Assembly: GCA_963169135.1 (NCBI GenBank)
Contig: CAUJEQ010000129.1
Span: 1 to 24,557, forward strand
DNA length: 24,557 nucleotides
Direction: 5' to 3'
Origin: Chloroflexota bacterium
GTDB taxonomy: Bacteria; Chloroflexota; Dehalococcoidia; Tepidiformales; Tepidiformaceae
Positions within the stretch are counted from its first letter, which is position 1, and each line of letters opens with the position of its first letter. Made by a program: the position numbers and the translations under genes. Shown here piece by piece: positions 1-7,938 of the stretch. The notes under the pieces are model-generated. The model was not told the origin of the DNA and made no database searches. It saw only the letters and a program-made list of their open reading frames with translations.

Positions 1-1
1 C

Positions 2-376
2 AAGGAATACGTGAGACCCGAGTGCAACCCCTTGGATGGAGCCGGCCTCGGCTCATTTCCCGACTACCCGGACACCCAGCCCACCGCAATCATCGTAGTG
101 CCGGTGATAACGACATGGGAGGGCTGCAATGGCACATGCCCTCTGGACGTCGTGGGCGACGACCCAGGGCTGCGTGAGTTTGCCTACTTCCTGGTGGACG
201 AGAGCACCGTCTTCGGGCCAAATCCCACCTGCCGCCAGGGTGGCCAGAATCAGTGCCTTATCACCGGCCGGTTCATCGAATTTCATTACGCCCCTGTCAG
301 CACCCGTTACGACCTGCCAACGGGCGAGTACGACCCGGACCTCGCCCTGCTGAAAATCATTCAGCTCATTGACTAA
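2..376 (+). CDS. 3' fragment of an exported, cysteine-containing protein of the Tad pilus locus (TadE/TadG-like?)
   Basis: The reading frame is open to the left window edge (codons AAG GAA TAC precede the GTG at 11), so this is a C-terminal fragment of about 124 residues. It carries a WEGCNGTC segment and two more cysteines around a CRQGGQNQC stretch, which suggests disulfides in an extracytoplasmic domain. It ends 27 nt before cpaB on the same strand, so it is probably the preceding gene of the pilus operon. A TadE/TadG-like minor pilin or surface protein is the most likely identity from position. I do not recognise a diagnostic motif, and the N-terminal membrane anchor that would settle it lies outside the window. 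The GTG at 11 is probably an internal valine rather than the start. Confidence 0.6.
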   Translation, partial: KEYVRPECNPLDGAGLGSFPDYPDTQPTAIIVVPVITTWEGCNGTCPLDVVGDDPGLREFAYFLVDESTVFGPNPTCRQGGQNQCLITGRFIEFHYAPVSTRYDLPTGEYDPDLALLKIIQLID

Positions 377-403
377 CCCCCAATCCCCGTCGGAGGACCA
401 GCC

Positions 404-1267
404 ATGACCCAAGCACGAACCTTCGCACTCGGCGGCAGCAGCCGGCTCGGGCTGTTGCTCGCAGCCGTGCTTGCGGTGCTTACCGGGCTACTCGTCTTCG
501 CCGCCCTCCGCGGAAGCGACGACGAACCGCTCGTCAGCACGGCCACCGGTGGCGCGGAGACGACCGTGGTGACCGCGAAGCAGGACATCGAGGCTCGCGC
601 CGAGATCACCGCCGACATGCTCCAGCTGACCAAGGTGCCGGCGAACGCCCTGCTCGGGGGCGCGTACTCCGATAGCACGCTTGACGTCGGACGCGTTGCG
701 CGCATCCCGATCTACGCCGGCGAACAGCTGGTCCAGGAGAAGCTGGCGTCCGAGCGGAGCGACCTCGGGCTGAGCTACATCGTCCCGCAGGGGATGCGCG
801 CCATGGGCGTCAAAGTCGACAAGGTCATCAGCCCGGGCGGACTCATCCGCCCCGGAGACCGCGTCGATGTGGTTGCGGTGGTCGACGTGCAGTACAAGGA
901 CTTGATCACGGACAAAGAGTTCACCGAGACCCGCGCATTCACGATCGCGCAGAACATCCAGGTGCTCGCGGTCGAGCAAAGCCTCGAACGGCAGCTCGCC
1001 CCGGTGGATGGAGGGACCGCGACCGACGCCAAAGCTGAGGGCTCGCCGGTGGATCAGCCAGACCCCGAACCTGAGGGCACGGTCGTCACCCTGGCGCTGA
1101 CGCCGGCGGCCACCCAGCAAGTGCTGCTGACCGAAACCAAAGGGAAGATCCGGCTGGTGGTCCGGGCACCCGGCGATACGGAGATCGTCGAGACCGAGGA
1201 CTCGACGTTCCTCTCGCTGGCGGACCCCACGTTCCAGCAGCTCATCATCGACGCGTTGCGTCGATGA
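404..1267 (+). CDS. cpaB: Flp pilus assembly protein CpaB (RcpC/CpaB family)
   Basis: This 287-residue protein starts at an ATG with GGAGG 8 nt upstream. One hydrophobic segment at about residues 13-33 (LGLLLAAVLAVLTGLLVFAA) anchors it in the membrane. An SAF-like domain follows at about residues 50-110, beginning TTVVTAKQDIEARAEIT, and then an RcpC-type beta-rich domain containing MGVKVDKVISPGGLIRPGDRVDVVAVVD. In Tad systems CpaB is a periplasmic or extracellular pilus assembly factor, often functionally linked with the CpaC secretin. Length is normal for the family. The stop overlaps an ATG of the next ORF (ATGA), and five further tad genes follow, so it belongs to a pilus operon. Residues about 205-228, between the two halves of the C-terminal region, are acidic and probably a flexible linker. 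Confidence 0.9.
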   Translation: MTQARTFALGGSSRLGLLLAAVLAVLTGLLVFAALRGSDDEPLVSTATGGAETTVVTAKQDIEARAEITADMLQLTKVPANALLGGAYSDSTLDVGRVARIPIYAGEQLVQEKLASERSDLGLSYIVPQGMRAMGVKVDKVISPGGLIRPGDRVDVVAVVDVQYKDLITDKEFTETRAFTIAQNIQVLAVEQSLERQLAPVDGGTATDAKAEGSPVDQPDPEPEGTVVTLALTPAATQQVLLTETKGKIRLVVRAPGDTEIVETEDSTFLSLADPTFQQLIIDALRR

Positions 1268-1296
1268 CAGACCCGGGACGAGGAAGGGAGGCTGGT

Positions 1297-2496
1297 ATGG
1301 GACGCAACCCACTGGTGATGATCATCGACGAAGACCCGATCTTCCGGCAGGAGCTGCAGGCGATGCTCACGCCGGCGCGCCTGGCGGTGGTGGCTGACTG
1401 CGGCTATGGCGTGGAGGCGGCCTCGCTCGCGGAGGAACTCAAGCCGGACCTCATCCTGGCATCCATCGAGGAACCGATAGCCCGGGCCATCCAGACGGTT
1501 GAGGCGGTCCGGGGGATCCGGCCAAACGCGCCGGTCATCGCCTATTCGAGTTCGACGGAACTGCCGCTGGTCCGGCAAGTGATGCACGCGGGCGCGCGCG
1601 ACCTGCTCGTGCACCCGTTCAAGGTCGGAGAGCTGTTGGCGGCCATCGAGGCGGTGATGCGGACGGTGGAGACGGGGCCTGGCACGAATGCCGCACAGCC
1701 ACAGGCGGCGGGCACCATCCTCACGGTGTTCGGCGCCAAGGGCGGCATTGGCAAGACCACCATCACGACCAACATCGCCACCGCCATCGCGCGTGACACG
1801 GACAACTCCGTGCTCGTGATGGACCTGGACACGCGCTTTGGCGACGTCGCGATCATGCTCGATATCGAACCCGCTGTGACCGTCGCCGAGATGGCCGCCC
1901 AGGTTGCCACGCTCGACCGGGCCACGTTCAAGTCCGCGCTGGTCGAGCACTCCTCGGGAGTGTTCGTGCTCCCATCGCCCAAGCACCCGAACGACTGGAG
2001 GCAGGTGCAGGCTGAGGACGTGAAGGAGCTCGCGCGGTTCGCCAGCCGGATGTTCGATTATGTAATCCTCGATACGCCCGGGGCGTTCAACGACATCGTC
2101 GGCGCAGCGCTGGAGGTTGCCACGCAGGTGTTGGTGGTGACGAGTGTGGACATGGCGAGCATTAAGGACACGTCGTTCATCCTGGATGTCCTGGAAAGTG
2201 AAGGCTTCCCGGACGAGCGGCTCTTTCTGACGGTGAACCACCCGAACGGCGCCAACACAATTCGCGCGGCCGACATCGAACGGGTGCTACGAAAAAAGGT
2301 GTTCTGGGAGATCCCCCACGACTCCCAGATGACGATGGCGACGCAGATCGGCCTGCCCGTCGTGCTGGCCCGACCGAAGTCGCGCGCTGCATCGAACCTC
2401 ACGGGCCTCGCGGGCAAAATCACCGGGCGCGATGCCCCCGCGCGCGAGAGCAGGGGCTTCTTCCGGAGACTCATCCCCGCCGGATCGCGGAATTAG
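1297..2496 (+). CDS. cpaE: CpaE-like pilus localisation ATPase: degenerate receiver domain plus ParA/MinD ATPase
   Basis: The chosen start is ATG 1297 because GGAAGGGAGG lies just upstream; an in-frame ATG at 1264 overlaps the cpaB stop but lacks such a site. The product is 399 residues. Residues about 5-120 have the layout of a CheY-like receiver, but the phosphoacceptor segment reads DLILASIEEP, with Ser where Asp is expected. The conserved Lys before Pro-Phe is His (LVHPFK), so it is probably not phosphorylated. Residues about 140-380 form a ParA/MinD-type ATPase with the deviant Walker A motif KGGIGKTT and the MDLDTRFGD segment. CpaE proteins position the Tad secretion machine in the cell. 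It sits between cpaB and cpaF, and no cpaC/cpaD homologue intervenes. Confidence 0.87.
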   Translation: MGRNPLVMIIDEDPIFRQELQAMLTPARLAVVADCGYGVEAASLAEELKPDLILASIEEPIARAIQTVEAVRGIRPNAPVIAYSSSTELPLVRQVMHAGARDLLVHPFKVGELLAAIEAVMRTVETGPGTNAAQPQAAGTILTVFGAKGGIGKTTITTNIATAIARDTDNSVLVMDLDTRFGDVAIMLDIEPAVTVAEMAAQVATLDRATFKSALVEHSSGVFVLPSPKHPNDWRQVQAEDVKELARFASRMFDYVILDTPGAFNDIVGAALEVATQVLVVTSVDMASIKDTSFILDVLESEGFPDERLFLTVNHPNGANTIRAADIERVLRKKVFWEIPHDSQMTMATQIGLPVVLARPKSRAASNLTGLAGKITGRDAPARESRGFFRRLIPAGSRN

Positions 2497-2523
2497 ATGG
2501 GACCGAATGACACGGAGCCAACG

Positions 2524-3909
2524 ATGAGTGACTCGCTCAGAAGCGACGGGGGAGCCGGCCTCCGGTTCGGCGGCGCGCGCGACGGCCTGGCCAGCATGAT
2601 GTCGGCCAGCGCCCGGCCCGTGCTCAAGCCGTCGACCGGCCCGGACATCCCAACCATGGTTGCCGCACTGCACGAGGCGATGATCAACAGCCTGGATTCG
2701 GACAAGCTCGCCGCGGCCGCGCCTGGCGAGGCGCGCAAGCTGGTGGAAGAGACGATCGCCACCCTCATCGCCACCGGGGACTACCCCGTTTACGGCGAGG
2801 TTCGGCAGCGGCTGGTTTCGCTCGTTGCGGACGAGGTTCTCGGGCTCGGCCCCATCCAGGCGCTGGTCGACGACCTCAGCATCACCGAAGTGATGGTGAA
2901 TGCGCCCGACCAGGTGTACTTCGAGCGCGACGGTGTCATTCATCCCAGCGACATCACCTTCCGCGACGACGGGCACGTGCGGCGCGTGGCGGAGCGCATC
3001 CTTTCTCAAATCGGGAGGCGAGTCGACGAAGGCACGCCGATGGTTGACGCGCGCCTGAGTGACGGCTCACGCGTGAACATCACGATCCCGCCTGCGACCC
3101 CGGTGCATTCGACAATTACGATCCGGAAGTTCCGGCGCGACCGTTACCGGATCGAAGACCTCATTGTGGCGAAAACCCTCGACGAACGAATGGCCGAGTT
3201 CCTGGGTGCCTGCACGACGTACAAACTGAACATCCTCATCTCTGGCGGTACTGGTAGCGGCAAAACGACGTTCCTCAACGCGCTCTCGGCCTACATCCCG
3301 CGGAGCGAGCGGATTGTGACCATCGAAGACCCCGTGGAACTGGCGCTCCAACAGCGGCATGTCATCAAGATGGAGGCCAGGCCGCCCGACATGACCGGCG
3401 CGCACGCCATCACCCAGCGCGACCTCCTGCGGAATGCGCTTCGCATGCGCCCGGACCGGATCATCATCGGGGAAATCCGCGGGGCGGAAGCCTTCGAGAT
3501 GTTGCAGGCAATGAACACCGGCCACGAAGGGTCGCTTTCGACCGTCCACGCCAACAGCCCCCGGGATGCCCTCGCCCGCATCGAGAACATGGTCCTGATG
3601 GCCGGGGTGGAACTCCCGGTGACCGCAATTCGCGAACAGGTGGCGTCGGCGCTGCACCTGATCATCCAGCTCCAGCGGTTCCCCGACGGCGTCCGCCGCA
3701 TCGTCCGCGTGAGCGAGGTGACCGGCATGGAGGGCTCGACGGTGACCCTGCAGGACCTCTTCGTGTTCAAGCCCGAGGGGATTGGCGAAGGCGGCCAGGT
3801 GATCGGACGCTACCGGCCGACCGGGTTGCGCCCAACGTTCTCCGAACAGCTCATGCTCATGGGCTGCCAGCTTCAACCGGAACTGTTTCTCGACGGAGCG
3901 ACGCGGTGA
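2524..3909 (+). CDS. cpaF: Tad/Flp pilus assembly ATPase CpaF (TadA)
   Basis: This is the hexameric secretion ATPase that powers Flp pilus assembly at the cytoplasmic face of the membrane (type II/IV secretion VirB11-like family). ATG 2524 has GGAG six nt upstream; an in-frame ATG at 2497 abuts the cpaE stop but has a poor ribosome site. The product from 2524 is 461 residues. The N-terminal domain contains IQALVDDLSITEVMVNAPDQ, typical of CpaF. Walker A is GGTGSGKTT at about residues 241-249, and Walker B is in RIIIGEIRGAE at about 313-323. Between them are the Asp/His box segments, and GHEGSLSTVHAN follows. Length and motif order are canonical and nothing looks broken. It overlaps tadB by four bases (GTGA), indicating translational coupling. 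Confidence 0.95.
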   Translation: MSDSLRSDGGAGLRFGGARDGLASMMSASARPVLKPSTGPDIPTMVAALHEAMINSLDSDKLAAAAPGEARKLVEETIATLIATGDYPVYGEVRQRLVSLVADEVLGLGPIQALVDDLSITEVMVNAPDQVYFERDGVIHPSDITFRDDGHVRRVAERILSQIGRRVDEGTPMVDARLSDGSRVNITIPPATPVHSTITIRKFRRDRYRIEDLIVAKTLDERMAEFLGACTTYKLNILISGGTGSGKTTFLNALSAYIPRSERIVTIEDPVELALQQRHVIKMEARPPDMTGAHAITQRDLLRNALRMRPDRIIIGEIRGAEAFEMLQAMNTGHEGSLSTVHANSPRDALARIENMVLMAGVELPVTAIREQVASALHLIIQLQRFPDGVRRIVRVSEVTGMEGSTVTLQDLFVFKPEGIGEGGQVIGRYRPTGLRPTFSEQLMLMGCQLQPELFLDGATR

Positions 3910-4877
3910 TCGCCGCGCTGGCTGGCCTGTTCGGCGCACTGAGTGTGTTCGTGGGCGTCGGTGCACTGACGGGACAGTTCTCCTACAGCCAGCGCAGGGT
4001 CGCCGCCCGGACCGTCACCCTGCAGCGCGGAGGCGTCGACGAGAAGCCGCGTGACCTGGCGGCGATGGGGCTTCTCAAGGACGATGCGGTCGCGGGGAGC
4101 GCCCGCGTGAGCGCCGTTCTGCGCAAGTACAGCTGGGTCGCTTCCCGGGCAGCTCTCCTCGAACAGGCGGATCTGCCGTTAAAGGTCAGCGAGTATCTCC
4201 TGGTGCTGGTGGTCACGTTCGCCGGGTTAACCGCGCTGGTGACTCTGACATCCGGGATGATCCTCATCGGGCTCTTGTTTGGCGCCGTGGGAGTCGTGGC
4301 GGTTGAATTGTGGGTGCGTTCCCGGGCGCGGCGGCGGCTCGAACTCTTCAATAAGCAGCTCCCCGTGGCGTTGCAGGTGATGGCGACTTCGCTTCGCAGC
4401 GGCTTCGGCGTGATGGAGGCGGTCCAGACGGTGAGCCGCGAAATGGATGACCCGCTCGCAGGCGAATTCGGCCTCATCATCGACCAGTCGCGGGTGGGAG
4501 GCTCTTTCGAGGCGGGCGTGGCCGCGATGGTCGCCCGTGTGAAGAGCAACGATCTGCGGATCGTGGCGCGGGCGCTGGAGATCCACCGAAAGGTAGGCGG
4601 CGACCTTGCCGCGATCCTCGATAGCGTCGCCAGCACCATGCGGGAGCGCGAGGAGTTGCGGGGACACATCACGGCCCTCACGGCTCAACAGCGGCTTGGC
4701 GGGATGATCGTTGGGCTGCTGCCGGCGTGGGTGGTCGGATTCTTCCTGGTGGTGAACCCGGAGTTCATTTCGCCACTGTGGCAGGAGCCCCTGGGGCGAG
4801 TGTTCCTTGCAGCAGGGGCTGCCATGGAACTGGTGGCCTTCGTTGCGATGCGAAAAATCATGACGATCGAGGTGTAG
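3906..4877 (+). CDS. tadB: Tad pilus inner-membrane platform protein TadB (GspF/T2SSF domain)
   Basis: This 323-residue protein starts at GTG 3906, overlapping the cpaF stop, with GGAG seven nt upstream. Membrane segments are visible at the N-terminus (AALAGLFGALSVFVGVGAL), around residues 98-136 (two adjacent hydrophobic stretches) and at the C-terminus (about residues 265-315). The central cytoplasmic T2SSF region includes LPVALQVMATSLRSGFGVMEAV and a KVGGDLAAILDSVASTMRER segment, characteristic of TadB. With TadC it forms the membrane platform on which the CpaF ATPase acts. tadC follows after two bases. Confidence 0.92.
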   Translation: MIAALAGLFGALSVFVGVGALTGQFSYSQRRVAARTVTLQRGGVDEKPRDLAAMGLLKDDAVAGSARVSAVLRKYSWVASRAALLEQADLPLKVSEYLLVLVVTFAGLTALVTLTSGMILIGLLFGAVGVVAVELWVRSRARRRLELFNKQLPVALQVMATSLRSGFGVMEAVQTVSREMDDPLAGEFGLIIDQSRVGGSFEAGVAAMVARVKSNDLRIVARALEIHRKVGGDLAAILDSVASTMREREELRGHITALTAQQRLGGMIVGLLPAWVVGFFLVVNPEFISPLWQEPLGRVFLAAGAAMELVAFVAMRKIMTIEV

Positions 4878-4879
4878 CG

Positions 4880-5770
4880 ATGATCGTGCTTGCCATCCTG
4901 TGCGGGGCGGCGGCCGCTTTTATCGGGGTGTTCTCGCTGTTCGGCGCGCGGACCTCAACGATGCCTCACCGGCTGAACCGGCTGGAGCGCACCGGCCAGG
5001 CCGACCGGGGCGAGCTGCTCGCGGAACCTTTCGCCGCGCGCGTCGGTGTCCCGCTCGCACAGCGCGTCCGCGGCCTCGTGGCGCGCCTGCTCCCCGGATC
5101 GTGGGTCAGTGGGATTGAGTACCGCCTGATGCTGGCCGGGGAGCCTGCGAGTCTGCATGGGATGCTAACGATCCAGGCAGTGGCGATGGCCGGCGGTGTC
5201 TTCGTCGCAATCGCCGGCATCTCGGCTGGAGGCGGCCCGCTGCGGGTGATTGCGGTGATGGTCGCCGGCCTCGCACTGGCGGTAATGCCCCTGTACTGGC
5301 TACGGGTGCGCGTCGCATCGCGCAAACGGGCGCTCTTGAAGGCGCTCCCGGACGCGGTTGACCTGATCGTAACGACCGTCGAGGCGGGGCTGGGCCTCGA
5401 CGCCGCCCTCTCGGAAGTCGGACATGAGACCGATGGCCCGCTGGGAGAGGAACTCCGCCTGACCGTGCGTGAGACAACGCTGGGCCGGAGCAGGCGGGAC
5501 GCGCTGACCAGGTTGAACGAGCGGACGGACGTGCCCGAACTCAAGACGTTCGTGCAGGCCATCATCCAGGCGGAACAGACGGGCATCCCCGTGGGGCAGG
5601 TGCTGCGCACCCAGGCCGCGCAGATCCGGTTGAAGAAGCGCCAGCGAGCGGAGGCCGACGCGCAACGGGCGCCGGTCAAGATGGTCGTGGTACTTGCCCT
5701 GCTGGTCCTGCCCGCGATGCTGCTTATGGTGATCGGCCCGGCCGGAATCCGGATGACCGAGCAGTTCTAA
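4880..5770 (+). CDS. tadC: Tad pilus inner-membrane platform protein TadC (GspF/T2SSF domain)
   Basis: Start ATG 4880 was chosen because it follows the tadB stop by two bases, has GAGG just upstream (within the tadB end) and opens directly into a hydrophobic segment (MIVLAILCGAAAAFIGVFSL). The frame extends upstream to 4727 inside tadB, but that part is not needed. The product is 296 residues, with paired hydrophobic segments near residues 98-140 and a C-terminal one at about 270-290. The T2SSF core contains LPDAVDLIVTTVEAGLGLDAALSEV and ends with the AEQTGIPVGQVLRTQAAQIR region typical of TadC. It is the last gene of the pilus cluster in this window, and the next gene converges on it five bases away. 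Confidence 0.92.
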   Translation: MIVLAILCGAAAAFIGVFSLFGARTSTMPHRLNRLERTGQADRGELLAEPFAARVGVPLAQRVRGLVARLLPGSWVSGIEYRLMLAGEPASLHGMLTIQAVAMAGGVFVAIAGISAGGGPLRVIAVMVAGLALAVMPLYWLRVRVASRKRALLKALPDAVDLIVTTVEAGLGLDAALSEVGHETDGPLGEELRLTVRETTLGRSRRDALTRLNERTDVPELKTFVQAIIQAEQTGIPVGQVLRTQAAQIRLKKRQRAEADAQRAPVKMVVVLALLVLPAMLLMVIGPAGIRMTEQF

Positions 5771-5775
5771 AGTGG

Positions 5776-6267
5776 TCAGGCGGCGCGCGGTTCTCCCCGT
5801 TCGAGTCGGCGATAGTCTTCGAGGCGCACCAGGGTTGCCGGGCGCATTTCCGCCACGAGGGCGGCCCGGCGCGATCGCGCCACCATTCGCATCTGTAGGA
5901 TGCTAAACGGGACGAGCATCGGCAGCACAGTGAAGGACGAGATGCCAGTGCCGCTGAAATGCGAGACGCCCGCAGCGAAGTAGGCGCCAGCGAAAACGCC
6001 CGCCACCATCAGCCAGTCCAGCCGGTCCTGGCGGTCGAGGGGCAGACTACGGCCAAGCCGCACATTGAGGACGGATTGCGCGAGGGAGAGGACCGTGCGG
6101 ATCGCCGCGACCGGGGCAAAGAGCCAGCCGAGCGGCCCCATCAGGAGCACTGCGCCCCAGAGGCTGAGGAGCGACGCGATGCGGCACTGTGCCGAGAGGC
6201 GCCAGTTCCAGCGAGATTCGACCGTGCTGACCGCGGTTCCCACACACGGAGAATCGGCAGTCGGCAC
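5776..6267 (-). CDS. Small membrane protein of unknown function
   Basis: The 163-codon frame starts at GTG 6267; a second in-frame GTG lies at 6243, and neither has a convincing ribosome site, so the start is uncertain. Three hydrophobic stretches are visible: about residues 30-56 (LLSLWGAVLLMGPLGWLFAP), 86-104 (LMVAGVFAGAYFAAGVSHF) and 112-126 (FTVLPMLVPFSILQM). An arginine-rich, probably cytoplasmic tail ends in LVRLEDYRRLERGEPRAA. I do not recognise the family. It converges on tadC with a five-base gap and lies about 100 bases downstream of sucC on the same strand. The hydrophobic pattern argues for a real membrane protein rather than a chance frame. Confidence 0.55.
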   Translation of the reverse strand: MPTADSPCVGTAVSTVESRWNWRLSAQCRIASLLSLWGAVLLMGPLGWLFAPVAAIRTVLSLAQSVLNVRLGRSLPLDRQDRLDWLMVAGVFAGAYFAAGVSHFSGTGISSFTVLPMLVPFSILQMRMVARSRRAALVAEMRPATLVRLEDYRRLERGEPRAA

Positions 6268-6370
6268 CGAAGCCCACAGACGGGAACGAGTGAATTGCGG
6301 CCGCCCTCAACCAGAAACTGGGTGTCGGCCGCATGGCCGAGACCTCCGCATGAGTACTTTCCCCGGGGAA

Positions 6371-7633
6371 TCAGGCAGCGCTTCCGGCGGCCTCCACCGC
6401 TTTCTTCGCGGCTTCGAAGAGCCCGCTGGCCCGGATCAGGGGCAAGCCCGATTCCTCGACCAGTTTCTCCCCTTCCGCCAGGTTCGTGCCGATCAGTCTC
6501 ATGACCACAGGCACGTCGATCTTCAACTGCCTGTGGGCGTCGATGACCCCCTGGGCGATGATATCGACCCGGGCCATGCCACCGAAGATGTTGACCAGGA
6601 TGGCCTTCACGGAGGGGTCTTCGAGGATGACCTGGAGGGCGCTGACGACCCGTTGTGGATCGTTCACCGTGCCAATGTCGAGGAAGTTGGCCGGCTCGCC
6701 GCCCGCAAGCTTGATGGTGTCCATCGTGGCCATGGCCAGTCCGGCGCCATTGACGACGCAGCCGATGTTGCCGTCGAGCTTGATGAAGTTCGCGACGCCG
6801 AGTTCCTGGGCCTTGATTTCGAGGGGGTCTTCTTCGTCCTTGTCACGCAGGGCCTCGAGGTCCTTGTGGCGGAACAGGGCGTTGTCGTCGATGGTCAGCT
6901 TGGCATCGACCGCGACCACGCGGCCGTCCGTGGTGAGCGCGAGGGGGTTGATCTCGACCAGGCTGGCATCGGTGGCGACCAGCGTGTTGTAGAGCCCGAG
7001 CGCGATTTTCGCGAACTGGTCTGCCTGCTCACCGGTGAAGCCGAGCTGGGCGGCCAGCAGGCGGCCAACGTACGGTTCGAAGCCGGCACTGGGGTTGACC
7101 GGCACGCGGACGATGGCGTCGGGGTTAGTGTGGGCGACAACTTCAATTTCCTGCCCGCCTTCGGCCGAGGCCATGATCAGTGGCGAGCCCTGCATGCCAT
7201 CGATGATGGCCGCGAGGTAGTACTCCTTCGCGATGTCGGTCTGCTCGGCAACGAGGACGTTCTTGACGAGCTTGCCTTCGGGCCCGGTCTGAATGGAAAC
7301 CAGGTGCCTGCCGAGGATGGCCGCGGCGGCCTGTTCGGCTTCTTCCGGCGTGTCGGCCAGGCGGACGCCACCAACGCGGTCGCCCTTGACCTGTCCGGAG
7401 TTGTTGGCCGGGTCGGTGGTGAGCTTGTGGAACATGTGGGCGGTCTCGCTCTGCGCGACAAGGCGGCCCTTGCCGCGTCCTCCGGCGTGGATCTGGGCTT
7501 TGACGACGACTTTGCCGCCAAGTTCAGCGGCGATGGCCTTGGCCTCGGCGGGAGTGGAGGCGACGCGGCCGCCTGTGACCGCCACGCCATTCTGCGCCAG
7601 GAGATCGCGCGCCTGGTATTCGTGAAGTTTCAT
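6371..7633 (-). CDS. sucC: Succinyl-CoA synthetase (ADP-forming) beta subunit
   Basis: SucC is the nucleotide-binding subunit that, with SucD, interconverts succinyl-CoA and succinate with phosphorylation of ADP or GDP in the TCA cycle. The start ATG at 7633 has GGAG six nt upstream. The 420-residue product is somewhat longer than the usual 385-400. It opens with MKLHEYQARDLLAQNGV, the family N-terminus, followed by the ATP-grasp region (VVKAQIHAGGRGKG) and VEINPLALTTDGRVVAVDAK. The C-terminal CoA-ligase domain has LVNIFGGMARVDIIAQG and RLIGTNLAEGEKLVEESGLPL. sucD, normally the next gene, is absent here; the downstream gene encodes an unrelated membrane protein. The tRNA-Ser gene lies 65 bases upstream on the same strand. 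In this cell it may also process succinyl-CoA formed by the mutase encoded at 11855. Confidence 0.95.
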   Translation of the reverse strand: MKLHEYQARDLLAQNGVAVTGGRVASTPAEAKAIAAELGGKVVVKAQIHAGGRGKGRLVAQSETAHMFHKLTTDPANNSGQVKGDRVGGVRLADTPEEAEQAAAAILGRHLVSIQTGPEGKLVKNVLVAEQTDIAKEYYLAAIIDGMQGSPLIMASAEGGQEIEVVAHTNPDAIVRVPVNPSAGFEPYVGRLLAAQLGFTGEQADQFAKIALGLYNTLVATDASLVEINPLALTTDGRVVAVDAKLTIDDNALFRHKDLEALRDKDEEDPLEIKAQELGVANFIKLDGNIGCVVNGAGLAMATMDTIKLAGGEPANFLDIGTVNDPQRVVSALQVILEDPSVKAILVNIFGGMARVDIIAQGVIDAHRQLKIDVPVVMRLIGTNLAEGEKLVEESGLPLIRASGLFEAAKKAVEAAGSAA

Positions 7634-7698
7634 GGGGAGCTCCGGAAGGGGTTGCGCGCGCGATCGTAGCGCTGCGGGACGCTAGCCGATAGGGAAGT

Positions 7699-7786
7699 TG
7701 GCGGAGAGGGGGAGATTCGAACTCCCGGTGACTTGCGCCACGGCCGTTTTCAAGACGGCTGCATTAAACCACTCTGCCACCTCTCC
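7699..7786 (-). tRNA. tRNA-Ser (anticodon UGA), CCA encoded
   Basis: Read on the minus strand, GGAGAGG at 7786-7780 pairs fully with CCTCTCC at 7709-7703. An encoded G-CCA 3' end follows (7702-7699). The anticodon arm is GCCGT-CTTGAAA-ACGGC, giving anticodon UGA. A long class II variable arm with a five-pair stem and GCAA loop marks it as serine-specific. The T arm has the usual GTTCGAATC loop. The length with CCA is 88 nt. It is not selenocysteine tRNA, which would carry UCA and a longer acceptor stem. Confidence 0.97.
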
Positions 7787-7856
7787 ACCTTCGATTCTCG
7801 AATGTGGCGCGGGCCCCGGCAAGGCGAGTTCTTACGCGGGCGGTGAACCGCCGTCG

Positions 7857-7883
7857 TTAGCACTCTTGACATGCGAGTGCCAA
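7857..7883 (+). promoter_or_regulatory. CIRCE element (HrcA operator) upstream of the FmdB-type gene
   Basis: The sequence reads TTAGCACTC, nine bases, then GAGTGCCAA. It matches the CIRCE consensus TTAGCACTC-N9-GAGTGCTAA at 17 of 18 arm positions. The nine-base spacer begins with TTGACA (7866-7871), a perfect -35 hexamer. A -10-like CATAAT lies at 7893-7898, although the 21-base gap is long. HrcA bound here would therefore cover the promoter of the gene starting at 7939. HrcA normally represses groE and dnaK operons, so it is unusual to find the site on this gene. Confidence 0.85.
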
Positions 7884-7938
7884 CCTCTTCACCATAATTC
7901 CATCAGCCAGCCCCGCGGCGAATGATCGAGGTGATTCC

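Noticed and set aside
6359..6370. The 12-base palindrome TTCCCCGGGGAA just past the sucC stop
   Set aside because: There is no loop or T-run, so it is unlikely to terminate transcription, and a short G+C-rich palindrome is easily found by chance here.
6065..7669. A 534-codon open frame on the plus strand
   Set aside because: It is antisense to sucC, whose motifs are complete, and has no recognisable domain.
7699..7786. Selenocysteine tRNA (selC), suggested by its UGA label and the nearby selenoprotein
   Set aside because: UGA is the anticodon itself, which reads UCA serine codons. tRNA-Sec would carry anticodon UCA and a longer acceptor stem.
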